Notes: generated by a model not told the origin, from the letters alone. A stretch of 64,000 nucleotides of DNA from JAAYAO01 sp051133435 (GCF_051133435.1 NZ_JBPGNY010000005.1:186001-250000); one strand, 5' to 3'; shown: positions 55,825 to 64,000, counted from the stretch's first letter. Program-made: numbers and translations.

Positions 55825-56196
55825 TCAGCGGGTCCAGAACGATCGCAGGGATTCAACCTTGCCCTCGTCGTTGACGCGGTAGAGGTTGATCGCGTCCACG
55901 CTGCCCTGGGCGCCACCGGCATAGGTCATGTTCAGCCGGACGTGCACGGCAGCTTCCTTACCGATCGCCACCAGGTGCTTGATGTCGAAGTCGAAGGACT
56001 GCTGGCGAGCGCTGAACATGTCCCAGAAATCACTGATCGCGGCCTTGCCGCGCTGGCCGACACCTTCGGGGTCCCATTCGAAGGGGCCGACCGGGTCTTC
56101 GACCACCGCATCGTCGGCGAACAGAGCCAGCCAGGCTTCCTTATTGCGTTCCTTGACCGCGGTGAGCGAGGCGAGGGGTACATCGGCCATGTTCAT
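55825..56196 (-). CDS. SnoaL-like (NTF2-fold) protein, copy 1
   Basis: A 123-residue protein of the SnoaL/ketosteroid-isomerase-like fold. It shares with its upstream neighbour ADVP.ASL.AV, KEAWLALF, DAVVEDPVGP and the terminal SLRS. The DAVVEDPVG acidic block is where such proteins line their pocket. It may act on a small hydrophobic molecule; no substrate can be named. A GTG at 56205 overlapping the neighbour's stop (GTGA) is an alternative start. It arose by tandem duplication. Confidence 0.75.
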   Translation of the reverse strand: MNMADVPLASLTAVKERNKEAWLALFADDAVVEDPVGPFEWDPEGVGQRGKAAISDFWDMFSARQQSFDFDIKHLVAIGKEAAVHVRLNMTYAGGAQGSVDAINLYRVNDEGKVESLRSFWTR

Positions 56197-56201
56197 CCGG
56201 G

Positions 56202-56585
56202 TCACACTCCGGTCTTGTCGCGGTAGGAACGCAGCGAGGTCACCAGCCCCTGGTTGTCGACGGTGTAGATGCTGATGCAATCCACCGTGCCTTGCTTGCC
56301 ATTGGCGAAGGTCGTGCGCAAGGTGGCGTAGGCCGCGACTTCGCGTCCGGCGACCACCTGGAAATGGATCTCGAAGTCGAACGCTTCCTGGGGCTGGGTG
56401 AAGGCATCCCAATACCAACCGATGGCTTCCTTACCGGTTTGCTCCTGCCCCAAGGGGGTGTCCCAGGGCGCGGATCCGACCGGATCCTCCACGACGGCAT
56501 CCTCGGTGAACAGGGCGAGCCAGGCCTCTTTGTCGCCATCGCGCACTGCGGCGAGCGAAGCGTTAGGAACGTCGGCGATGTCCAT
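56202..56585 (-). CDS. SnoaL-like (NTF2-fold) protein, copy 2
   Basis: A 127-residue paralogue of the next gene, with the same EAWLALFTEDAVVEDPVG core and a similar beta-sheet half (TVDCISIYTVDNQG). The two have diverged outside the core. Start ATG 56585 follows TACGTT plus 7 bases (leaderless type). A GGAGG also precedes it, but only 2 bases away, too close for normal ribosome binding. Together with copy 1 it forms a two-gene unit. Confidence 0.75.
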   Translation of the reverse strand: MDIADVPNASLAAVRDGDKEAWLALFTEDAVVEDPVGSAPWDTPLGQEQTGKEAIGWYWDAFTQPQEAFDFEIHFQVVAGREVAAYATLRTTFANGKQGTVDCISIYTVDNQGLVTSLRSYRDKTGV

Positions 56586-56598
56586 AGCCTCCAACGTA
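56586..56598 (-). promoter_or_regulatory. Predicted leaderless promoter of the SnoaL-like pair
   Basis: On the minus strand TACGTT (56593-56598) is followed by 7 bases and ATG 56585. Confidence 0.45.
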
Positions 56599-56647
56599 CC
56601 CACTGGGGGTGATGCAGGTCACGAAACTCCCCGCTGGCCGGGATCGC

Positions 56648-57340
56648 TCAGGTGTTCGCGGCCTCCGCGTCGATGAGATCTCGCCAGGTGCGCACCAGGT
56701 CGGCATCGACGCCCTCGCTGAACGAGCCTCCCGGACGAGCCGGGGACCCGATGTGGAAGGCACGCACCCCCGCGCGCACCAACTTGGGCACATGGGCGGT
56801 CTCCAGGCCGCCGCCGGCCATGATCAGCCGAGCAATGTGCGCATCGGCCCGGCTTCGGCTGAGCAGCGCCGCCACACCGTCCCCGACCCCGGAGGCCGAG
56901 CCCGCGGTGAGCACCTGGGTCAGGCCCGGCAGCGAACGTATCTCGGCCCAAGCCCGATCGGAATCGGCGCAGTGGTCGATCGCGCGGTGGAAGGTCCAGG
57001 CGAACGACCCGTCCCCCACCAGATCACCCATCACGTCGAGATCCACCCGGTTGTCAGGGGTGAGGAAGCCCAGCACCACCCCGTCGGCACCCGCGTCCAG
57101 ATAGGACGAGATCAGTTCCCGCAGCCGGACACTCTGCCCATCGCCGCCGAATCCGGCGCGCAGTCGCACCATCGGACGCACCTGGATCGACGTGACCGCC
57201 CGCACCCGCGCGACGGTGCGTGGGTCGGGTGAGAGACCGTCATCGTCCATCGTGCCGACCAGTTCCACCCGGTCGGCGCCACCGGCCTCGGCACGCTCGG
57301 CGTCGGCGGCGTCCAATGCGATGACCTCCAGCACGCTCAT
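56648..57340 (-). CDS. cutC: CutC family protein
   Basis: A 230-residue TIM-barrel protein of the CutC family: VLEVIALDAADAERAEAGGADRVELV, VRPMVRLR, DGVVLGFLT, FHRAID and LTAGSASGV. CutC was linked to copper handling in early E. coli work, but its enzymatic role is not settled. The family copper ligands are not evident in this form. It is monocistronic, divergent from the trkA pair. Confidence 0.85.
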   Translation of the reverse strand: MSVLEVIALDAADAERAEAGGADRVELVGTMDDDGLSPDPRTVARVRAVTSIQVRPMVRLRAGFGGDGQSVRLRELISSYLDAGADGVVLGFLTPDNRVDLDVMGDLVGDGSFAWTFHRAIDHCADSDRAWAEIRSLPGLTQVLTAGSASGVGDGVAALLSRSRADAHIARLIMAGGGLETAHVPKLVRAGVRAFHIGSPARPGGSFSEGVDADLVRTWRDLIDAEAANT

Positions 57341-57431
57341 CACCCCAGCTTGCCACCCGGGCATGGCCGGTGACCCGAGTCACGGCCTTCCCGCTGGCCG
57401 CAATGGTCACCTCGGGGCCACAATGGGCAGC

Positions 57432-58094
57432 GTGCACATCGTGATCATGGGTTGCGGACGAGTCGGTTCCGGGCTCGCCCTCGCCCTGGAGAAGCGCGGC
57501 CACAGTGTCGCGATCATCGACCGGGACCCGCTCGCCTTCCGTCGACTGGGCCAGCACTTCCGGGGTCGCAGCATCAAGGGTGTCGGCTACGACCGGGAGG
57601 TGCTCGCCAAAGCGTCGATCGTCGAGGCCGACGGTTTCGCCGCAGTCAGCAGCGGGGACAACTCGAACATTCTCGCCGCCCGGGTGGTGCGCGAGACCTT
57701 CAATGTGCACAACGTGGTGGCCCGGATCTACGACACCGGACGGGCCGAGGTCTACGAACGACTCGGGATTCCCACCGTCGCCACGGTGCGGTGGACCACC
57801 GATCAGATGTTGCGCCGGCTGCTGCCGGAGGGCTCCGAACCGGTGTGGCGTGACCCGTCCGGGGAGGTACGGCTGATCGAGGTGCGGGTGCACCCCGACT
57901 GGGTCGGTCGGCGGATCAGCGAGATGCAGGCAGCGGCAGCCACCCCGATCCCGATGTTGCAACGTCAGGGTCAGGGGCTGGTCACCCACGACCGCACCGT
58001 CTTCCAGGACGGTGACCTGGCCTATGCCGCGGTGGAAACCGAGCGCACCCCCGAGGTCGAGGACATCCTCGGCCGGGCCCCGGCGAAGCGTTAG
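57432..58094 (+). CDS. TrkA-type potassium uptake regulatory protein, first copy
   Basis: A 220-residue RCK protein (CeoB-like). The N-terminal NAD-binding motif is VIMGCGRVGSG with the acidic end of strand 2 in VAIIDRD, followed by a C-terminal TrkA-C domain. It gates Trk/Ktr-type K+ transporters by NAD(H) binding. GTG 57432 is chosen because the protein then starts in register with relatives (VHIVIMGCGRVGS) and CACAAT lies 7 bases upstream; ATG 57423 is an alternative. It pairs with the next gene, 8 bases away. Confidence 0.88.
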   Translation: MHIVIMGCGRVGSGLALALEKRGHSVAIIDRDPLAFRRLGQHFRGRSIKGVGYDREVLAKASIVEADGFAAVSSGDNSNILAARVVRETFNVHNVVARIYDTGRAEVYERLGIPTVATVRWTTDQMLRRLLPEGSEPVWRDPSGEVRLIEVRVHPDWVGRRISEMQAAAATPIPMLQRQGQGLVTHDRTVFQDGDLAYAAVETERTPEVEDILGRAPAKR

Positions 58095-58102
58095 GAGAGA
58101 TC

Positions 58103-58861
58103 ATGCGGATCGCGATCGCCGGAGCCGGCAATGTCGGCAAGTCCATCGCCACCGAACTGGTGGTCAGTGGCCACGAGGTGCTGCTGATCGACAAGGATCC
58201 CTCGGCCATCACCCGGGATTCGGTACCCGATGCCGAATGGTTGCTCGCCGATGCCTGTGAGATGTCGGCCCTGGAGGAGGCCGAACTCGACAGCTACGAC
58301 GTCACCATCGCCGCCACCGGCGATGACAAGGCGAACCTGGTGCACAGCCTGTTGGCCAAGACCGAGTTCGGAGTGCCGCGGACCGTAGGTCGGGTGAACC
58401 ACCCGAAGAACGAGTGGCTGTTCGACGAGGTCTGGGGCGTGGACGTGGCGGTGTCCACCCCACGGCTGTTGGCCGCCCTGGTCGAGGAGGCGGTGTCGGT
58501 CGGCGATCTGGTGCGGCTGTTCTCCTTCGCCGGCGGCACGTCGCTGGTGGAGATGACCCTGCCGCCGCAATCACCGGTGCTCGGGCGCCGGATCGGTGAC
58601 CTGCAATGGCCCACCGGTGCGGTGCTGGTGGCGGTGATCCGGGGCGGGGTCGGCCAGGCACCCGACCTCGACGACACCTTGACCGACGGTGACGAGGTGT
58701 TGTTCGTGATCACCGAGGACGTCGAACAAGAAGTGACGTCGATGTTGTCGCCCCAGGGCAATGTCGTGGTGCCCCCGGAAACCCCGGCGACCCCGTTGGG
58801 TTCGGGCACCGTGGCCGTCCAGGAGGAGCCCGCCGAGGGCACGGTCGAGCGCTGGGATTGA
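58103..58861 (+). CDS. TrkA-type potassium uptake regulatory protein, second copy
   Basis: A 252-residue RCK protein (CeoC-like) with NAD motif IAIAGAGNVGKSIA and VLLIDKD, a TrkA-C domain and an extra disordered C-terminal tail (Pro/Glu/Thr-rich, about residues 215-252). With the first copy it forms the actinobacterial CeoB/CeoC pair. GGAGAG lies 5 bases before the ATG. The cognate membrane transporter gene is not in the window. Confidence 0.88.
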   Translation: MRIAIAGAGNVGKSIATELVVSGHEVLLIDKDPSAITRDSVPDAEWLLADACEMSALEEAELDSYDVTIAATGDDKANLVHSLLAKTEFGVPRTVGRVNHPKNEWLFDEVWGVDVAVSTPRLLAALVEEAVSVGDLVRLFSFAGGTSLVEMTLPPQSPVLGRRIGDLQWPTGAVLVAVIRGGVGQAPDLDDTLTDGDEVLFVITEDVEQEVTSMLSPQGNVVVPPETPATPLGSGTVAVQEEPAEGTVERWD

Positions 58862-58864
58862 TCC

Positions 58865-59227
58865 TCAGCGGCAGGTCAACAACTCGTAGCGGGGATTGAA
58901 GATCGCTTTCTTCCCGTCCAGGTCGCACAACCGTCCGGTGGCCTTCAGGTGGGCCCCGGGTACCACCCCGTCCACCGCCCGTCGCCCCAGAAAAACGAGG
59001 GTCACCGTGCCGGTGCCGTCGTCCACCTCGGCTTCGAAACGCTTGCTCCGGCGCACCGTGGCCAACCGCACCTCGCGAATCCGGCCCGCAATCACGACCC
59101 GTTGCCGCACCTCAACGCTCGCGATCGGGGCAGCACCCGAGGCGACCGCCTCACGCAGCCGGTCTTCGGATTCGAGTTCTTCGGTGCTCGCGGTGAGGCG
59201 ATGCACCGTGCGCCGCCACCAGGACAT
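58865..59227 (-). CDS. OB-fold nucleic acid binding protein
   Basis: A 120-residue small protein with one OB fold: IAGRIREVRLATVR, FEAEVDDGTGTVTLVFLG and LKATGRLCDLDGK. Such a domain is seen in tRNA synthetases and RecG, but here it stands alone. It overlaps in layout with DUF3710 and dut, a conserved actinobacterial neighbourhood. Function not established. Confidence 0.8.
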   Translation of the reverse strand: MSWWRRTVHRLTASTEELESEDRLREAVASGAAPIASVEVRQRVVIAGRIREVRLATVRRSKRFEAEVDDGTGTVTLVFLGRRAVDGVVPGAHLKATGRLCDLDGKKAIFNPRYELLTCR

Positions 59228-59229
59228 CG

Positions 59230-59949
59230 TCAGCCCTGCGGCGTCATCGATTCGGGAAGCTTCATACCGATCACCTCACCGGGTGCCATCGGTTCGTCAC
59301 CGCGGCGCACCACGGCATCGCGAAACACGTCCAGCAGTGCTCCGGCCGGGCCTTCCTCACCGTTCACCATGGCCGCGGCGCCCATCAACATGCCGCGCAG
59401 CATCCAACGCGGTCCCTCCGCGGCGAACACCCGCGAAGGCTGAACGGCGTCCTCACCGTCGGGGGTCTTGGCCGGCATCAGACGGCGCACCTCGGTGCCG
59501 AAGGGGCCGACGGCCAAGCCGACCTGGGCGCCCTTGCTCTGTGCATCGGCGATCAGGCCCTCGCGCATCTCGGGCCACTGCCCACCACTGCGTGGGGCGG
59601 CGAAGAGCATCAGTTCCAGGGCGGAATCCTCGACCATCACCAGCGCCGAGATCACCTTCTGGGTGGATTCGTCGATCTGCAGCCGCAGTTGGGATCCATG
59701 AATCGGGGTCAGCACCAGCGACCCGAGGTCGAGGCGCTGCACCTCGTCGTCATCGATGTGCACTTCGTCGATGTCGAAGGGCCCCTGGTCGCGCCACTCC
59801 CGGGAGTCGAGTTCGTCCCAGTCGGGTTCCCCATCGGCCTTCTCGACCGGGGTGTCGGCGGTGTCGTCGATGTCGTCCGGGCCGTCGACTGTTGCGTCGA
59901 CGTCCGGTTCGGCTTCCGGTTCCCGCTTGCGACGGCGTCCGAAGATCAT
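59230..59949 (-). CDS. DUF3710 family protein
   Basis: A 239-residue actinobacterial protein. A charged, acidic N-terminal tail (about residues 10-65) precedes the conserved core with LVLTPIHGSQLRLQID, ALELMLFAAPRSGGQWPEMREGL and GPRWMLRGMLMG. No membrane segment. Function unknown; it is regularly found next to dut and an OB-fold gene. Confidence 0.88.
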   Translation of the reverse strand: MIFGRRRKREPEAEPDVDATVDGPDDIDDTADTPVEKADGEPDWDELDSREWRDQGPFDIDEVHIDDDEVQRLDLGSLVLTPIHGSQLRLQIDESTQKVISALVMVEDSALELMLFAAPRSGGQWPEMREGLIADAQSKGAQVGLAVGPFGTEVRRLMPAKTPDGEDAVQPSRVFAAEGPRWMLRGMLMGAAAMVNGEEGPAGALLDVFRDAVVRRGDEPMAPGEVIGMKLPESMTPQG

Positions 59950-59985
59950 GGCGCTGGTACTCCCTCTCGATTCGCCCCCACTGTG

Positions 59986-60483
59986 CTACTGAGCCCTGCC
60001 CGGGTCAAACCCGCCGGTGGAACCGTGACCTGCGGTGCCGCGTTCGGTCACATCGAGCTCGTCGACCTGCACGAACTCGGCCCGGATCACCGGTTGCACC
60101 ACCAACTGGGCGATCCGGTCGCCGCGGCGCACCCGGAAGGGCTCACGGGTGTCGGTGTTGAGCAGGCACACCTTGATCTCGCCGCGATAGCCGGCATCGA
60201 CGGTGCCCGGGGCGTTGACGATGGTGATGCCGTGTCGCGCTGCCAGCCCCGAGCGGGGATGCACCAGGCCGACCGTGCCTTCCGGTAGCGCCACCGCGAT
60301 GCCGGTGCCGATCAGGGCCCGCTCGCCGGGCTGCAGGGTGACGTCCTCGTCGGCACTCAGGTCGGCCCCGGCGTCACCGGGCTTGGCATAGCCGGGCAGC
60401 ACCGCCGTGTCGGTGAGTCGACGCAACTGCACCTCCAGCATCGGTATGTGCGGCACGGCCGGCGATGGCCGGTCATTCGGCAT
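59986..60483 (-). CDS. dut: Deoxyuridine 5'-triphosphate nucleotidohydrolase
   Basis: Hydrolyses dUTP to dUMP, keeping uracil out of DNA. All five trimeric dUTPase motifs are in order: GDAGADLSADED, PRSGLAARHG, GTVDAGYRGEIKV, RRGDRIAQLVV and GHGSTGGF at the C-terminus. Length 165 residues. GAGGAG lies 7 bases upstream of ATG 60483. Its start lies 11 bases inside the DUF3093 gene. Confidence 0.96.
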   Translation of the reverse strand: MPNDRPSPAVPHIPMLEVQLRRLTDTAVLPGYAKPGDAGADLSADEDVTLQPGERALIGTGIAVALPEGTVGLVHPRSGLAARHGITIVNAPGTVDAGYRGEIKVCLLNTDTREPFRVRRGDRIAQLVVQPVIRAEFVQVDELDVTERGTAGHGSTGGFDPGRAQ

Positions 60484-60931
60484 GGTGGTACTCCTCGACT
60501 CCGGCGCGCACCGCGGCGGCGAATTCCTCGGGACGGCGGGTGCCGACCAGCCAGTGCGGGTGCGGATCCTGTGGGTCGTCGATCTCGATGCGTACCGCCC
60601 GCTGGGTATAGGGCGGTAGCCGGAACCAGGCCCGGACGTCGGCCTCGGGCCCGGACTGGGCTTCGGTTTCTGCCCGGCTCAGCGCGACCGCGCCCCCGAC
60701 CCAGGGCCACTCCAGCAGGCCCCGTCCCACCCGGATACCGTCCCGGTCGACCTGCACGCGGTAACTCATCGAGGCCATCCAGGTGCCGATCAGTGCGGTC
60801 AGGCCCACAAGCACCAGGACTGCCCACTCCGGTCCCTTCCAGACCAGGAAGACCAAAGCGGTGCTGATGCAGAACAACCCGCCAACGATCAGCCACCACA
60901 GCGGCACGGCCACCGTCTCTCGATACTCCAC
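60473..60931 (-). CDS. DUF3093 family membrane protein
   Basis: A 152-residue protein with two N-terminal transmembrane helices (LWWLIVGGLFCISTALVFLVW and WAVLVLVGLTALIGTWM) and a C-terminal soluble beta domain. The family is actinobacterial and of unknown function. GTG 60931 follows TAGGTT plus 6 bases, a leaderless arrangement. It overlaps dut by 11 bases and so is translationally close to it. Confidence 0.85.
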   Translation of the reverse strand: MEYRETVAVPLWWLIVGGLFCISTALVFLVWKGPEWAVLVLVGLTALIGTWMASMSYRVQVDRDGIRVGRGLLEWPWVGGAVALSRAETEAQSGPEADVRAWFRLPPYTQRAVRIEIDDPQDPHPHWLVGTRRPEEFAAAVRAGVEEYHHAE

Positions 60932-60943
60932 GCCCCCAACCTA
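60932..60943 (-). promoter_or_regulatory. Predicted leaderless promoter of the DUF3093-dut unit
   Basis: On the minus strand TAGGTT (60938-60943) is followed by 6 bases and GTG 60931. Confidence 0.45.
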
Positions 60944-60997
60944 CTGCCTTGTGATTACGATGGGGTGGCCGAGCAACCGAGCGAGAGGAGCAACCCC

Positions 60998-61309
60998 ATG
61001 GGGGTTACCAGCAAGGCAATCTGGAAGATCTACAGCACCGTGTTCAGCCTGATTGTCGCGGCTCTCACCGCGAAGCTGCTCTCCAAGGGCTGGCAGGTTG
61101 CCACGGGTGAGGAGCCGCCGGACGCGCAGGATCCGGACACCCCGACCTCGAAGGCCCTCACCTGGGCCGTCGCCTCGGCGGTGGGCGTGGTGGTCTCGCA
61201 ACTGCTGACCAAGCGGTTCGCCGAACAGCATTGGGCGAAGGAAATGGGCGCCTCGCCGTTGGAGAAGAAGAAGGGCAAGGCCGGCAAGGCGGTCAAGGTT
61301 TCCTTCTGA
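60998..61309 (+). CDS. DUF4235 family membrane protein
   Basis: A 103-residue protein with two hydrophobic helices (VFSLIVAALTAKLLS and LTWAVASAVGVVVSQLLTKR) and a Lys-rich C-terminus (EKKKGKAGKAVKV). It is the usual DUF4235 layout. GAGAGGAG precedes ATG 60998, which fixes the start over the GTG at 60965. TACGAT (60956-60961) may be its -10. Function unknown. Confidence 0.82.
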   Translation: MGVTSKAIWKIYSTVFSLIVAALTAKLLSKGWQVATGEEPPDAQDPDTPTSKALTWAVASAVGVVVSQLLTKRFAEQHWAKEMGASPLEKKKGKAGKAVKVSF

Positions 61310-61404
61310 AGACGATCCGTTCCGAGCCACAGCGCTCAGAACTTCGTGCGACCCTCGGCCGCGGCGCATTCAGCCGCCGGCGGCTGGGGGTCGTTCTGTT
61401 GCGG

Positions 61405-61704
61405 TCAGCCGGCGCAGTCGACGCAGTAGTGCAGTTCGCCCTTGGTCTCGGCCACCTGGCTGCGGTGCTTCACCAGGAAGCAACCCGCGCAGGTGAACTC
61501 GTCGGACTGACGCGGCAGCACCCGGACGGTGAGTTCCTCGTGCGAGAGGTCGGCGCCGGGCAACTCGAAGGACTCGGCAGCCTCGACCTCGTCTTCATCG
61601 ACTTTGCCGGAGTTCTTGTCGTGACGACGCGTTTTCAGCGCTTCAATGCTGTCCTCGCTCATCTCCTCATCGGTCTGGCGGGGTGCGTCGTAATCGGTCG
61701 CCAT
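61405..61704 (-). CDS. DUF4193 family zinc-ribbon protein
   Basis: A 99-residue actinobacterial protein. The acidic N-terminus is followed by a CAGCFLVKH...YCVDCAG zinc ribbon with four cysteines. It resembles the RbpA-neighbourhood proteins of unknown role. The ribosome-binding site is weak (AGAAGG about 12 bases upstream). Confidence 0.85.
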   Translation of the reverse strand: MATDYDAPRQTDEEMSEDSIEALKTRRHDKNSGKVDEDEVEAAESFELPGADLSHEELTVRVLPRQSDEFTCAGCFLVKHRSQVAETKGELHYCVDCAG

Positions 61705-61780
61705 CTGGGCCCAAACCTTCTTTCGTTGCAAGCTCAACTGTCGCTATGTCGAGCGCATGCATATCACAGCTGGGAGGACA

Positions 61781-62938
61781 ATGCACCCCATTGACCATTC
61801 AACGTCGCCGCCGAATCGGGCGTTGCGAGTGCTGATCTGCCCGGATTCGTTCAAGGGCAGCGCGCCGGCCACGGAGGTCGCCGCCCATCTGGCCGGGGGC
61901 TGGCGGGACGAGCGACCCGACGACGACATCGTGGAGTTTCCGCTCGCCGATGGGGGTGAGGGCACCCTCGACGCCATCCTGCACGCGGTGCCGGGGGCCG
62001 AAGAGATATCGGTGCCCGAGCCCGTTGCCGATCCCCTGGGCAGACCCGGCCCCGGCCGCTGGGTGCGCCTGGGTGACACCGCCCTGGTCGAGTTGGCCGA
62101 CAGTTGTGGCCTGCAACAGATCGATCGGCCCGATGCCCGGACGGCTCGCGACGCCCGCAGCGACGGGCTGGCAACGATCATTCGGCATGCCTGGGCCTCG
62201 TCGGTGTCGTCCCTGGTGCTCGCGATCGGCGGGTCGGCCTCCACCGACGGCGGTCTCGGGGTCTTGCGCGGATTGGGTCTGAGCGCCATCGATGCCGACC
62301 GACGACCACTGCGCGGTGGCGGCGGTGACCTGCACCGGATCACCGAACTGGACGTATCGGCACTGTCGGCCCCCACCCCGGTGCTGGTGCTCACCGATGT
62401 CACCGCACCGCTGTACGGACCGTCCGGGGCCGCGCAGGTGTTCGGGCCCCAGAAGGGCGCGGGCCCGAACACCGTTGCCGACCTGGATGCCGGCCTGCGG
62501 CATTGGGCCGGTTTGTGGACCGCTCTGGGCAGGCCGCCCGAACTGGCCGAGCAACCCGGTGCGGGGGCGGCTGGGGGCATCGGGTTCGGGCTGAGTGCGG
62601 GCCTGGGGGCGCGGCTGAGCCCCGGGGCGGCTTGGTTGTTCGAACGCACCGGTCTGGCACGGGAGTTGGCCCGGGCCGATGTGCTGATCACCGGTGAGGG
62701 CGCCTTCGACGCGCAGTCACTCACCGGCAAGGTCGTTGGTCAGGTGCTGCGGATGGCCGGGCCCGCCCGGCGGTGGGTGGTTGCGGGCCGGGCCGATCAG
62801 CAGGTGTCGGTGGATGCCCGGGTGCTGTCACTCAGCGATCTGGCCGGTGGCCCGGAGTCGGAGATGGCCGATCCCCGGCGTTGGTTGCGAGCGGCCGGAC
62901 GTCAGGTGGCCAGTGAGGCCCGCTCGGGGCTGCGCTGA
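61781..62938 (+). CDS. Glycerate kinase (type I)
   Basis: Phosphorylates glycerate with ATP. It shows LICPDSFKGS, PLADGGEGTLDAI, the GGSASTDGGLG loop, DVTAPLYGP...FGPQKGA and ITGEGAFDAQS. Length 385 residues from ATG 61781 (GGGAGG 3 bases upstream); ATG 61757 is an alternative adding 8 residues. Whether the product is the 2- or 3-phosphate cannot be judged. Its 3' end overlaps hemH by 37 bases. Confidence 0.9.
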   Translation: MHPIDHSTSPPNRALRVLICPDSFKGSAPATEVAAHLAGGWRDERPDDDIVEFPLADGGEGTLDAILHAVPGAEEISVPEPVADPLGRPGPGRWVRLGDTALVELADSCGLQQIDRPDARTARDARSDGLATIIRHAWASSVSSLVLAIGGSASTDGGLGVLRGLGLSAIDADRRPLRGGGGDLHRITELDVSALSAPTPVLVLTDVTAPLYGPSGAAQVFGPQKGAGPNTVADLDAGLRHWAGLWTALGRPPELAEQPGAGAAGGIGFGLSAGLGARLSPGAAWLFERTGLARELARADVLITGEGAFDAQSLTGKVVGQVLRMAGPARRWVVAGRADQQVSVDARVLSLSDLAGGPESEMADPRRWLRAAGRQVASEARSGLR

Positions 62939-63969
62939 TTGGCACAGCAGTTGGCCGCACACGGCGTCCACGTCTGCCCGCCGGCGATCAGATCCGGCCG
63001 GGGTTCGCTCCCCCGCGCGACCCGGGCTCGATCGGCCAGCGCGTCGCACAGCATCGCCACGAACCGTGGGTCGGTGCCCACTGTGGCGGCCCGGACGAAG
63101 TCCATTCCCACTTCTGCGGCGGTGGCGGCGGCCTCGATGTCGAGGTCGTAGACCACCTCCATGTGGTCGGAGATGAACCCGAAGGGCAGCACCACCACCG
63201 ATCGTTCCCCCTGTTCGGCCAGTTCGCGGAGCCGGTCGTTAATATCGGGTTCCTGCCAGGGCACCGTGGGCGGCCCGGAACGGGAGCAGAAAGCAAGTTC
63301 CCAGGTGAGTTCGGCACCCAGGGCCTCGCCGGCCCGCCGGGCGATGTCACCGGCCAGGTCGAGGTGCCAACGCAGGTAGGCCCCACCGTCGGGACCGGAG
63401 GCGGAGTCCATCGATTCGGGAATCGAATGGGTCACGAACACCACCCGGGGCCGTTGCCGGGCCCGTTCGATGCCGGCCAGCAGGGCATCGGCCTGGGCGC
63501 GGGCGAACCCCTGCCGATGGGCATAGGGGGTGACCAGATCCACCTGCGGCGGGTCGGGCACCTCGGCCAGGGCGTCATGCAGGTTCTCGCGGTACTGCCG
63601 GCAGGAGGAGTAGGACGGATAGGCGCTGGTCAGCACCGCCAGGACGCGGCGATGTCCGGCATCGACCAGAGCCTGCAGGGCTTCGGGCAGGAAGGGCGGC
63701 GCATTGCGGTTGCCCCACTCGATCGGCAGGTCCCATCCCCGGTGGGCGAACTCGGACGCCAAGTCATCGAGCAGTTGTCGATTGGCGGCGTTGATCGGGC
63801 TGACGCCGTCGAAGTGGTCGAGGTAATGGCGGGACACCTCTCGCAGCCGGTCTTCCGGGATGCCTCGGCCGGCGGTGACCCGCTGCATGAAAGGCAGTAC
63901 TTCGTCGGGTCCTTCGGGGCCGCCGAAAGAGACCAGGAGCACCGCGTCGTAGGGCTGCAGTTCGGACAT
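62902..63969 (-). CDS. hemH: Ferrochelatase (coproporphyrin type, iron-sulfur)
   Basis: Inserts iron into a porphyrin; in actinobacteria the substrate is normally coproporphyrin III (CpfC). It has LLVSFGGPEGPDEV, TSAYPSYSSC, THSIPES, ELAFCSRSG and LPFGFISDHMEV. Cysteines near the C-terminus (C337, C341, C342), with others inside, are candidates for the [2Fe-2S] cluster of actinobacterial enzymes. Length 355 residues. It overlaps the convergent glycerate kinase gene. AACACT lies 7 bases before ATG 63969, a weak leaderless hexamer. Confidence 0.93.
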   Translation of the reverse strand: MSELQPYDAVLLVSFGGPEGPDEVLPFMQRVTAGRGIPEDRLREVSRHYLDHFDGVSPINAANRQLLDDLASEFAHRGWDLPIEWGNRNAPPFLPEALQALVDAGHRRVLAVLTSAYPSYSSCRQYRENLHDALAEVPDPPQVDLVTPYAHRQGFARAQADALLAGIERARQRPRVVFVTHSIPESMDSASGPDGGAYLRWHLDLAGDIARRAGEALGAELTWELAFCSRSGPPTVPWQEPDINDRLRELAEQGERSVVVLPFGFISDHMEVVYDLDIEAAATAAEVGMDFVRAATVGTDPRFVAMLCDALADRARVARGSEPRPDLIAGGQTWTPCAANCCANQRSPERASLAT

Positions 63970-64000
63970 GACCGGCAGTGTTTCATGTCGCGACAGTTTC

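Overview
This is a high-GC actinobacterial chromosome segment. The evidence is a bacterial 20S proteasome set (prcA, prcB, pup, dop and an Arc/Mpa-type ATPase ending in QYL), several actinobacteria-typical families (DUF3710, DUF3093, DUF4235, DUF4193, DUF3054, paired TrkA/CeoBC proteins, an iron-sulfur type ferrochelatase) and many starts that look leaderless. The genus cannot be fixed from sequence alone. Coding density is very high. There is no gene-free stretch above 300 bases: the longest gaps are about 130 to 160 bases, at 3341-3493, 40690-40847 and 50740-50873. No tRNA, rRNA, CRISPR array, insertion sequence or phage gene was seen.

Layout. 1-10.9 kb: an FtsX/LolD-type ABC system, fumC, a heterodimeric ABC exporter with one degenerate ATP site, a methyltransferase, der and a small leaderless coiled-coil protein. 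10.9-16.8 kb (minus strand): plsC, cmk, tyrA, prcA, prcB, pup, dop. 16.8-33.9 kb (minus strand): eight overlapping or abutting genes coding for a zinc-ribbon GTPase, an intracellular VWA-like protein, a GAP1-like protein, a proline-rich/FN3-like protein, a large membrane protein, a 1182-residue tubulin-like protein, a secreted membrane-anchored VWA protein and a small membrane protein carrying seven N/D-P-F motifs. 33.9-35.8 kb (plus strand): small membrane proteins, two of them paralogous. 35.9-44.4 kb (minus strand): arc, trmI, an orphan solute-binding lipoprotein, a HAD phosphatase, a 34-bp tandem repeat and metH. 44.5-48.5 kb (plus strand): a PAC2 protein and a two-gene M16B peptidase pair. 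48.6-64 kb: thrC, rpe, acnA, an RNA methyltransferase, a hydrolase, two SnoaL-like proteins, cutC-like, the trkA pair, an OB-fold protein, DUF3710, dut, DUF3093, DUF4235, DUF4193, glycerate kinase and hemH.

The most interesting feature is that the tubulin/GTPase/GAP1/VWA cluster sits exactly between arc and dop, which are near neighbours in other actinobacteria. It runs through a GTGA stop/start overlap into dop and on to pup, prcB, prcA and tyrA, so one transcript of about 21 kb could carry both the cluster and the proteasome genes. The parts resemble GTPase-centred systems that comparative genomics has predicted to act in biological conflict or cell-surface control. A coupling of such a system to pupylation and proteasomal degradation is the candidate undescribed system here. 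Its function is inference. pafA, the Pup ligase gene, is not in the window.
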